NCBI RefSeq assembly: GCF_001753165.1
Contig: NZ_CP017448.1
Span: forward strand, 2,669,183-2,733,182
Source: Acidihalobacter aeolianus
GTDB taxonomy: Bacteria > Pseudomonadota > Gammaproteobacteria > DSM-5130 > Acidihalobacteraceae
Reading direction: 5' to 3'
DNA: 64,000 nt
The position numbers and the translations under genes are program-made. Below, in pieces: positions 57,385 to 64,000 of the stretch. How positions within the stretch are numbered: position 1 is the stretch's first letter; each line of letters begins with the position of its first letter. The notes beneath the pieces were generated by a model, which saw nothing but the letters and a program-made list of their open reading frames with translations, ran no database searches and was not told where the DNA came from.

Positions 57385-58860
57385 TTAGGCAACGACCAGC
57401 TGTTCATCGACAGCCGACAGCGCACCGGCCTCCCACATCTCGCGGTAAACCGCGGCGACGGCGTCCTCGATCCGCTCCATCGCATGCTCGCCGTTGGGCT
57501 TGATCCCGGCTGCTTCGAGCATGTCCCAGGGCTCGTAACCGATCTTCGAGCAGAGCACGGCCTCGCAGCCCGACAGCGTGCCGATGGTCCGCGACAGCAC
57601 ACTCTCGCCGTCGCCGCAGGTGTCGCCACCCTCGCAGTAGTTGTCGGTCTTGCGATGGCTGATGAAGCGCACACCGGCCGGCGAGGCCTCGTAGATCAGG
57701 AACTCGTGCGCGTGGCCGAAGTGCTGGTTGATCACGCCGCCGCCCTGGCTGGCGATCGCCATCAGCACCGGACGCGCATCGGGGTCGATGTCCGTCGGCG
57801 CCGCCGGCTTGGCCTGGGCATGCTGGTTGAGCTCGGCCTCGATCGAACGATGCACCTCGGCCCGTCGAACCATAGCGGCTTCGTAGTCGATCTCCATGGC
57901 TTCGATCTTGTCCAGGGTGAACTCCTCGCCGCGATCCTCGCCGAGCAGGCCGACCGCATCGGCGCGGCACTGACGGCAGTGGCGCATCATGTTCATGTCG
58001 CCGGCACAGGCGTCCTGCAGGTTCTGCAGTTCCTCGGGCTCCGGACCGCGCTGCCCCATCAGACCGAAGAAGGTGCCGTGCTCGGCCTCGCTGATCAGCG
58101 GCATGACGTTGTGCAGGAAGGCGCCCTTGGACTTGACGATGCGGCTGACCTCCTTGAGGTGCTCGTCGTTCACGCCCGGGATCATCACCGAGTTGACCTT
58201 CACCAGGATGCCGCGCTCGGTGAGCATCTGCAGACCCTTCTGCTGCTGCTCGATCAGGATCGCCGCTGCCTCGCGGCCCTTGATGCGCTTGTTTTCCCAG
58301 AAGATCCAGGGATAGATCTTGGCGCCCACGTCGGGGTCCACGGCATTGATCGTGATGGTCACGTGGTCGATGTTGTGCTTGGCCAGTTCATCCACGCTCT
58401 CGGGCAGCGCCAGACCGTTGGTGGAAACGCACAGCTTGATGTCCGGGGCCTGCTCGCTGAGCATGCGGAAGGTCGCGAAGGTACGCTCCGGATTGGCCAG
58501 CGGATCGCCGGGGCCGGCGATGCCGAGCACCGTCATCTGCGGAATGTTGGCGGCCACCGCCAGGGTCTTCTTGACCGCCTGGTCCGGGGTCAGCAGCTCG
58601 GACACCACGCCCGGGCGCGACTCGTTGCTGCAGTCGTACTTGCGGTTGCAGTAGTGACACTGAATGTTGCACGCCGGCGCCACGGCCACATGCATGCGCG
58701 CGAAGTAATGGTGCGCCTGCTCGGAATAACACGGGTGGTTGTAGACCTTGTCGCGGATTTCGTCGGGCAGGTGAGCGAGTTGGTCGTCTGTGCTGCCGCA
58801 TCCACTGGAAGAGCATCCCGACGCCTGCGTGTCGGTCGAATCAAGCACTGTCAGTTCCAT
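57385..58860 (-). CDS. nifB: FeMo-cofactor biosynthesis radical SAM protein NifB
   Basis: Builds the 8Fe core (NifB-co) of the nitrogenase cofactor. The 491-aa protein has the radical SAM motif CNIQCHYC within VAPACNIQCHYCNRKYDC, the SAM-binding GIAGPGDPLANPE, auxiliary Cys at CRQCRADAVGLLG, and a C-terminal NifX-like domain (residues about 365-460, HFGHAHEFLIYEASPAGVRF). It heads the operon nifB-fdxN-unknown-NifX-like-nifQ-draG and has a sigma-54 promoter with a NifA site. Confidence 0.97.
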   Translation of the reverse strand: MELTVLDSTDTQASGCSSSGCGSTDDQLAHLPDEIRDKVYNHPCYSEQAHHYFARMHVAVAPACNIQCHYCNRKYDCSNESRPGVVSELLTPDQAVKKTLAVAANIPQMTVLGIAGPGDPLANPERTFATFRMLSEQAPDIKLCVSTNGLALPESVDELAKHNIDHVTITINAVDPDVGAKIYPWIFWENKRIKGREAAAILIEQQQKGLQMLTERGILVKVNSVMIPGVNDEHLKEVSRIVKSKGAFLHNVMPLISEAEHGTFFGLMGQRGPEPEELQNLQDACAGDMNMMRHCRQCRADAVGLLGEDRGEEFTLDKIEAMEIDYEAAMVRRAEVHRSIEAELNQHAQAKPAAPTDIDPDARPVLMAIASQGGGVINQHFGHAHEFLIYEASPAGVRFISHRKTDNYCEGGDTCGDGESVLSRTIGTLSGCEAVLCSKIGYEPWDMLEAAGIKPNGEHAMERIEDAVAAVYREMWEAGALSAVDEQLVVA

Positions 58861-58903
58861 CCGTCTGGCCTCGCAATTTGGTGGGTTCGTAGATCTCTAT
58901 CTG

Positions 58904-58918
58904 GCAATCTCCGTGCCT
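58904..58918 (-). promoter_or_regulatory. Sigma-54 (-24/-12) promoter of nifB
   Basis: On the minus strand the site reads AGGCACGGAGATTGC, matching TGGCACG-N4-TTGC except for the first base, with the -24 GG and -12 GC in register. Transcription would start near 58892, about 32 bases ahead of the nifB ATG. Confidence 0.85.
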
Positions 58919-58996
58919 ACCCGAGACGAGATTTTAATTATATGTTTTTTAATGATTTTTTTTGATCACACCCCTGTCATCGTCGGATTTTGGAGG

Positions 58997-59012
58997 TGTA
59001 GACAAACGAACA
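58997..59012. promoter_or_regulatory. NifA upstream activator sequence for nifB
   Basis: TGT-N10-ACA (TGT 58997-58999, ACA 59010-59012) is the exact NifA-binding consensus. It is centred about 90 bases upstream of the -24 element, a normal distance for DNA looping to sigma-54 polymerase. Confidence 0.75.
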
Positions 59013-59131
59013 TCGACTGTGGCATGTGCGATATGCGACGCGCGCGCTGCGAAACATCGGAAACATCGTCGAACACGACCTTGGGCCGAACCCGGCCGCG
59101 GTCGGGAACACTGGGCAGATATCGGGGAAAC

Positions 59132-60676
59132 TCAGATCTGACGAACGCGGATCTTGAGGGTCTGGATACGATAGGCGATCTGCCGTGGCGTCATGCCCAG
59201 CAGACGCGCTGCCTTGGCCTGCACCCAACCGGCCTGCTCCAGGGCAGCGACCACGCGTTCGCGTTCGCTGAGTTCGGGATCGTTGAGATTGGAGGGCACT
59301 GCCGCGGCGGATTCCTCCACCTGCGGCCGCGCACCCAGGCCGGAAGGCATGACCAGATCGCTGTCGATGCTGCCGTCTTCGCTCATTACCGCAGCACGTT
59401 CGAGACAGTTTTCCAGTTCGCGTACGTTGCCCGGCCAGTCGTGGTTGGCCAGCGCACGCAGCGCACCGCCAGTCAGCGCCAGCTGACGACCCTGGCGTTC
59501 GGCGATCTTGTCGAGCAGGAACTGGGCCAGTTCCGGCAGGTCGCCGACGCGATCGCGCAGCGGCGGCAGATAGATCGGCATGACGTTGAGCCGATAGTAG
59601 AGATCCTCGCGGAACTCGCCCTTGACCACGGCGTCCTCGAGGTTGCGATTGGTCGCCGCGATCACGCGCACGTCGACACGCAACGTCCGCGTACCGCCCA
59701 GGCGCTCGAATTCACCCTCCTGCAGCACGCGCAGCAGCTTGGCCTGGAAGGCCGGGGTGATTTCGCCGATCTCGTCCAGGAAGATGGTGCCGCCTGCGGC
59801 CTGCTCGAAGCGCCCGCGGCGGCTGGCCACCGCGCCCGTGAAGGCACCCTTCTCGTGACCGAACAGCTCGGACTCGAGCAGGTTGTCCGGCAGGGCCGCG
59901 CAGTTGAGCTTGATGAACGGCGCGTTGGCGCGCGGCGAGTTGTAGTGCACGGCATTGGCCACGAGTTCCTTGCCGGTACCGGACTCGCCGCGCACCAGCA
60001 CGGTGGTATTCCACTTGGAAACCTGACGCACCTGCTCGAACACCTGACGCATCGCCGGGGCGTGGCCGACCAGGGTGTCGAAACCGTATTCGCCGCGCAG
60101 TTGCCGACGCAGCGAATCGCGTTCCTCCTGCAGGGCACGCTGGCCGTGCTCGACTTCCCAGGCGCGCCCCACGCTGCTGCCGACAAGATCCGCGATCATG
60201 CCGAGAAAACGCTCCTGAACGTGCAGGGCGGCGGCATTCGAGGGCTGCGCGGCAAGCACGCCTGAGACGTTCCCGGCAATCACGATCGGCACCGCCAGGA
60301 ACGGCAGGTCACGGTCGTACACCCCCATGCGGTCAAGAAAGCGCGGTTCGTCGCCCAGGCGCTCCGCCACCACCGGCTGCCGATGGGCCAGCACCCAGCC
60401 GATCACACCCTCGCCGCTGCGGTAGCGCACCGCCTCGCGATCGGCACATTCGGCGTGCAGGGCGTGGACCGACAGGGCCGCGCCCTCGGGCTCGCGCAGG
60501 GCGACCATGCCGTGATGCAGGTCCGCCTGTTCGTGCAGGATGCCCAGCATCGACTCCAGCGTCGCATGCAGGGCCTCTGCGCGGCTGAGCACCAGACCGA
60601 CGCGATAGAGCGTCCGCAGCTGGTTCTGCAGCATCGCCTGGCTGGCGGACTCCATGATCGCGTTGGCTGCGCTCAT
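59132..60676 (-). CDS. nifA: Nitrogen fixation transcriptional activator NifA
   Basis: Enhancer-binding protein that activates sigma-54 nif promoters. The 514-aa protein has an N-terminal GAF domain (residues about 20-180), the AAA+ domain with Walker A GESGTGKE and the sigma-54 contact loop GAFTGA, and a C-terminal helix-turn-helix ([20 protein letters not shown]). The inter-domain linker lacks the Cys-x4-Cys of oxygen-sensing NifA proteins, which fits control by the NifL encoded upstream. It overlaps nifL by four bases (ATGA). Confidence 0.95.
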   Translation of the reverse strand: MSAANAIMESASQAMLQNQLRTLYRVGLVLSRAEALHATLESMLGILHEQADLHHGMVALREPEGAALSVHALHAECADREAVRYRSGEGVIGWVLAHRQPVVAERLGDEPRFLDRMGVYDRDLPFLAVPIVIAGNVSGVLAAQPSNAAALHVQERFLGMIADLVGSSVGRAWEVEHGQRALQEERDSLRRQLRGEYGFDTLVGHAPAMRQVFEQVRQVSKWNTTVLVRGESGTGKELVANAVHYNSPRANAPFIKLNCAALPDNLLESELFGHEKGAFTGAVASRRGRFEQAAGGTIFLDEIGEITPAFQAKLLRVLQEGEFERLGGTRTLRVDVRVIAATNRNLEDAVVKGEFREDLYYRLNVMPIYLPPLRDRVGDLPELAQFLLDKIAERQGRQLALTGGALRALANHDWPGNVRELENCLERAAVMSEDGSIDSDLVMPSGLGARPQVEESAAAVPSNLNDPELSERERVVAALEQAGWVQAKAARLLGMTPRQIAYRIQTLKIRVRQI

Positions 60677-62289
60677 AGCTCTCCGGCCCGCCGCTGGGCA
60701 CGCGACGACAAGGGGAAGGAGACGTGCACACTGGCGCCCGGCGTATGCTCGGAATCGATCCAGATCAAGGCGTCATGTGCATTGATCACGTTCTGCACGA
60801 TGGCAAGGCCCATACCTGCCCGGCCGTTTGAGGTGCGTGTGGTGTAGAACGGCTCGAAGATCTTGAGCTGATGCTTCGGGTCGATGCCGGGGCCACTATC
60901 CTCGATCGCGATCTCGATCTCGCCGTTGTTGAGCTGGCTACGAATCGACAGTACCCGCGCGCTTGAAGACACTTCATCAAGCGCATCCAGGGCATTCTCG
61001 ATCAGCTGCCGGAACATGTCCTGCAGCGCCACGGGATCGCCCAGATAAGTCGGCAGGGCGCGCGCTGGCTGCCAATCCACCACCACGCCGGCGGCGAGCA
61101 TGCGCGGCGTGGCGAGGGCCAGCACGTCACGCAGCACCTCGTTCAAATTGACATTGGAGCGCCGTATGCGACGTTCCTGTGGTAACGCTCCGGAAAGCCG
61201 CTGCTTGGCCGCCTCGCCGGCCTCGCGCGCCAGCAACAGGCCTTCGAGCAGGCCGCTGTCTCCGGGGTGTTCGCGACATTCGATCAGCGAATGCAGGGCG
61301 CCGATCCTGCCGACCAGGCTGTCGAGCTGGAACACCGCGCCATTGACCGTCTCGCGCACGCCCTCGGTCAGCTCATGCTCGGTGAGCACCGCACGCAGGG
61401 CGCTGATGCGCAGTTCCTCGCGGCGTCGGCGCTGTGCGGTGACGTCGCTCACGGCAAGCAGCAGATAACCCTTGGCCTCGGGCTCGAAAAAGGCATCGGG
61501 GCGTGTCTCGACGCCGTCGACGCGTGTGGTCGAGCAGCTCAACCAGCGCGCGGGCCGCTCATCCTCGCCGCCGATGCCGACCTCGCGGTCCTTGAACTGC
61601 ACCAGGGCACCGGCATCCTCCCAGGCGGCCAGCTTGAGGCCGAGCGAACCGAACACGAGACTGGCCGGATCGCCGCCCAGTTCGGTGCGCAGGCGCAGGT
61701 AGGCTGCATTCTCGCGGATACGCTCGCCGCCAGGACCGATCAGTACGATGGCCACGGGTGCGAGAGTGAACACCGACTCGACCAACGCCATGTGGTCGCG
61801 CAGTTCGCGTTCCAGGCGGTGCATCTCGGTGATGTCGCGATGCATGCCGATGTAGTGGGTGGCGCGATCTTCCGCATCCACCACCGGTGCGATGGTGACC
61901 TCGGCGAGATAGGGTTCGCCGTCGCGACTGCGATTGAGCAGCGTTCCGGTCCACGGCCGCCGCTCCGAAAGATGTCGCCAGAGGTCCTCGTACAGGGCCC
62001 GCGGCGTGACCTTGTGCGACAACACCGATTCGTTGCGGCCGATGATCTCGGCACGCGGATAACCGGTGACGCGGGTGAACGCCGCATTGGTGTAAAGGAT
62101 GTTCGCGCGGCTGTCCGTGATCGAGATGGCGACGGGCGCCTGCTCGACCGCAGCCATGAACAGGCTGGGCAGCAGCGAAGTCACGGGTTTGGCGTCGACG
62201 TCGGCGGGTCCCTCCGCCGCGAGCACGCCATCATCCGGCGGGGCTTCGTCGATCTGTGGTGCGCGGTGCCCTCCGCTGTCTTTGATCAT
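60673..62289 (-). CDS. nifL: Nitrogen fixation negative regulator NifL
   Basis: Redox and nitrogen sensor that inhibits NifA by binding. From ATG 62289 (GGAGGT four bases upstream) it is 538 aa. A PAS domain of the FAD-binding NifL type (ITDSRANILYTNAAFTRVTG; RPWTGTLLNRSRDGEPYLAE) is followed by a second PAS-like region (about 160-280), a helical linker, and a GHKL ATPase-like domain with ENALDALDE, IEDSGPGIDP and AGMGLAIVQNVI. No phosphoacceptor His is evident in the linker, as expected for NifL, which does not signal by phosphotransfer. Confidence 0.9.
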   Translation of the reverse strand: MIKDSGGHRAPQIDEAPPDDGVLAAEGPADVDAKPVTSLLPSLFMAAVEQAPVAISITDSRANILYTNAAFTRVTGYPRAEIIGRNESVLSHKVTPRALYEDLWRHLSERRPWTGTLLNRSRDGEPYLAEVTIAPVVDAEDRATHYIGMHRDITEMHRLERELRDHMALVESVFTLAPVAIVLIGPGGERIRENAAYLRLRTELGGDPASLVFGSLGLKLAAWEDAGALVQFKDREVGIGGEDERPARWLSCSTTRVDGVETRPDAFFEPEAKGYLLLAVSDVTAQRRRREELRISALRAVLTEHELTEGVRETVNGAVFQLDSLVGRIGALHSLIECREHPGDSGLLEGLLLAREAGEAAKQRLSGALPQERRIRRSNVNLNEVLRDVLALATPRMLAAGVVVDWQPARALPTYLGDPVALQDMFRQLIENALDALDEVSSSARVLSIRSQLNNGEIEIAIEDSGPGIDPKHQLKIFEPFYTTRTSNGRAGMGLAIVQNVINAHDALIWIDSEHTPGASVHVSFPLSSRAQRRAGEL

Positions 62290-62329
62290 AGCCACCTCCG
62301 ACATGGGTTCTGCAGCGCCGGGCGGCGCA

Positions 62330-62638
62330 TCAGCCGAACTTGAACAAAATCCCATACCCTCCGCGCGGGTACCACCATTCCACGTTTTGGTGTTCCGCGC
62401 AAATGATCCGGCAGGTGCCGCATTCCAGGCAGCCGTCCACGCTCAGGGTGACCCCGCCGCTGGCGTCCGGGGCGTAGCAGCCGGCCGGACAACAGAAGGT
62501 GCAGGCCTTGTCCTGACAGGCGTCGCGGCACACGCTGGAGTCGCGCACGGAAATGTGCGGGTGTCCCTCGTCGACGCGATAGCGGTTCTGGAACAGTTTT
62601 TCCTCGATCTTGACCGGGGTTGCGGTATTCGTGCTCAT
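62330..62638 (-). CDS. fixX: Ferredoxin-like protein FixX
   Basis: A 102-aa iron-sulfur partner of the FixABCX bifurcating complex, which makes low-potential electrons for nitrogenase. Cluster cysteines are in CRDACQDKACTFCCPAGCY and CLECGTCRIIC. ATG 62638 shares ATGA with the fixC stop. nifL starts 40 bases downstream, so fix and nifLA are probably one transcript. Confidence 0.93.
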   Translation of the reverse strand: MSTNTATPVKIEEKLFQNRYRVDEGHPHISVRDSSVCRDACQDKACTFCCPAGCYAPDASGGVTLSVDGCLECGTCRIICAEHQNVEWWYPRGGYGILFKFG

Positions 62639-63936
62639 CGTAACGCTCTCCACATTTTGTAGGCGTCAGTCAACATGCCCAGCATGCCCCGCTCCTCGCG
62701 GAATTCCTGCGAGATCTGGCGCTGCTTGGATTTCTTGTCCGCTCCGTCAACGTGCAGCATGTGCTTGGCTGCGCGGCTCATCAGCTCGGGATAAGTGGTG
62801 AACAGGTGCGGACTGGCGTGCAGCACGTCGGGAACGTGCTTGTACTTCTTCAGATCGGACATCACGAAGCTGGCGTCGAGGCGGCGCTTGTACTCGCCCA
62901 GATTGCGCGCACTCATCACGCGGCGATGCTCCTTGAGATCGATGATCGTCTCTGCCGCCAGGCGACCGCTGGTCATCGCCAGGTTCGAGCCCTCGCGGTG
63001 CACCGCGTTCACCAGCCCGCCGGCATCGCCGACCATCACCCAACCCTCGCCGTAAAGCTGCGGCACGGCCTTGTAGCCACCCTCGGGGATCAGGTGGGCG
63101 GCATATTCCTTGCCCTCGGCGCCGCGCAGCAGCGGACGGATCGCCGGGTGGTTCTTCATGTCCTCGAGCAGCTGGTAGGGCGGGATGCCGCCCTCGCGGA
63201 AGCTCGACAGCATGCAGCCCACGCCGATGGTCAGCGATTCGCGATTGGTGTAGAGGAAACCGGTGCCGATCATGCCCTGGGTGATCTTGCCCATCATCTC
63301 GATCACCACGCCCTCGTCCTCGCCGATGTTGAAGCGCTGCTCGATGACGTCGGGCGCCAGGAACAGCACCTCCTTGACCGCGAGCGCCACGTCCTTGGGC
63401 TGCAGCTCGCCGTGGAAGCCGGCACGCTTGGCGACCAGGGAATTCACCCCGTCGGCCAGCACCACCACGTCGGCATAGACATCACCGCCCATGCGATCGG
63501 TCTGCACGCCGATCACCTTGCCGGCATCGTCGCGCAGCAGGCCGGTGACCGTGGTCTCGCAGATCACCAGCGCGCCGGCCTCGCGCACCTTCTCGGAAAA
63601 CCAGCGGTCGAACTCGGCGCGGATGATAGTGTAGCGGTTGGGCGGGCCGCTCTTGAATTCCTCGGAGCGGAACGTGCTGCCGATATAGGACGCCTCATCC
63701 AGCACCCACAGGCGCTGTTCGAGCACCGGCCGTTCCAGCGGCGCGTCCTCGCGGAAGTCGGGGATGATGCGCTCGAGCGCGTCCGAGTACAGGATCGCAC
63801 CCTGCACGTTCTTCGAACCGGGGGTCTCTCCCCGCTCGATCTGCAGCACGTTGAGACCGCCCTTGGCGAGGGTGTAGGCGGCGGCGTTGCCCGCCGGCCC
63901 GGCACCCACCACGATGGCATCGAAATGTTCGCTCAT
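62635..63936 (-). CDS. fixC: FixC flavoprotein (ETF-quinone oxidoreductase-like)
   Basis: A 433-aa FAD protein of the FixABCX complex, passing electrons to quinone. The N-terminal dinucleotide motif IVVGAGPAGNAAAYTLA and the second FAD block GWVMVGDAGGLVNAVHREGS are intact, and VVLADGVNSLVAKRAG lies between. ATG 63936 is chosen from the motif position; an in-frame TTG lies 30 bases upstream. fixA and fixB should lie just beyond the right edge. Confidence 0.94.
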   Translation of the reverse strand: MSEHFDAIVVGAGPAGNAAAYTLAKGGLNVLQIERGETPGSKNVQGAILYSDALERIIPDFREDAPLERPVLEQRLWVLDEASYIGSTFRSEEFKSGPPNRYTIIRAEFDRWFSEKVREAGALVICETTVTGLLRDDAGKVIGVQTDRMGGDVYADVVVLADGVNSLVAKRAGFHGELQPKDVALAVKEVLFLAPDVIEQRFNIGEDEGVVIEMMGKITQGMIGTGFLYTNRESLTIGVGCMLSSFREGGIPPYQLLEDMKNHPAIRPLLRGAEGKEYAAHLIPEGGYKAVPQLYGEGWVMVGDAGGLVNAVHREGSNLAMTSGRLAAETIIDLKEHRRVMSARNLGEYKRRLDASFVMSDLKKYKHVPDVLHASPHLFTTYPELMSRAAKHMLHVDGADKKSKQRQISQEFREERGMLGMLTDAYKMWRALR

Positions 63937-63962
63937 GAGATAACCCTCAGTGTTTGATTCAC

Positions 63963-64000
63963 TCAACTCGCGGCGCGCGCCACCGCCAGCCGCTGGCGAA
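63963..64000 (-). CDS. 3' end of an upstream gene, possibly fixB
   Basis: The last bases can be read on the minus strand as an open frame ending RQRLAVARAAS and TGA at 63965-63963, 26 bases ahead of fixC. The position suggests the end of fixB, but only 12 codons are visible and another frame also has a stop nearby. Confidence 0.3.
   Translation of the reverse strand, partial: RQRLAVARAAS

Noticed and set aside
57484-58965. A 493-codon frame on the plus strand opposite nifB.
   Set aside because: nifB is certain on the minus strand and has its own promoter; the antisense product is biased in composition with no recognisable domain.

Overview
The window reads as a chromosomal segment of a motile, nitrogen-fixing gammaproteobacterium with a moderately high GC genome. 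The block tyrS / M23 peptidase / anmK / erpA / bactofilin / DUF6776-like / argC, the ampD-ampE pair, bpt and motAB are typical of gammaproteobacterial chromosomes. The right end adds a nif/fix block with nifL next to nifA. I cannot name the genus from sequence alone. No rRNA, tRNA, CRISPR array, phage or transposase gene was seen.

Layout. 1-5.8 kb: housekeeping and envelope genes, with a near-perfect IscR type-1 site in front of erpA. 5.9-14.2 kb: transporters and membrane proteins (ClC, a three-part glycosyltransferase fusion, a cation diffusion facilitator, a DedA-PAP2-LssY fusion, an MFS protein). 14.2-20.7 kb: stator genes motAB, an HDOD protein, a porin and a chemoreceptor with a sigma-28 promoter. 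20.9-25.2 kb: a small secreted pentad-repeat protein, an outer-membrane protein, NUDIX, LysE-type exporter, DUF1003, tpm and a rhodanese. 25.2-30.3 kb: tag, metH, wrbA. 30.4-37.7 kb: bpt (preceded by a coupled 16-codon upstream ORF), two phosphatases, an unknown 109-aa protein, and a MacAB-like four-gene exporter whose first permease carries a frameshift. 37.7-45.9 kb: two c-di-GMP-type proteins, a Rossmann protein, a histidine phosphatase, ampE, ampD, a thioredoxin-like protein and two small membrane proteins. 46-49.5 kb: a MerR-type (CueR-like) copper operon of regulator, P-type ATPase (frameshifted in its first metal-binding domain), CopZ-like chaperone and a glutaredoxin-like protein. 49.6-53.6 kb: an EAL-HDOD protein and a globin-coupled GGDEF-EAL protein, separated by a structured non-coding repeat whose diverged second copy lies at 18.7 kb.

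54-64 kb is the nitrogen-fixation block. fixC-fixX-nifL-nifA run together on the minus strand. A second minus-strand operon (nifB, fdxN, a 74-aa unknown, a NifX-like protein, nifQ, draG) has a sigma-54 promoter and a correctly placed NifA site. A SIR2-like (NAD-binding fold) gene converges on draG and has its own candidate -24/-12 promoter. FixC/FixX would supply low-potential electrons, NifL/NifA control expression, NifB/NifQ and the NifX-like protein serve FeMo-cofactor synthesis, and DraG reactivates ADP-ribosylated nitrogenase reductase. nifHDK and draT are not in the window.

The least explained items are the SIR2-like gene facing draG, the paired non-coding repeat, the pentad-repeat secreted protein, the three-domain glycosyltransferase fusion, and the catalytically degenerate PAP2 domain.
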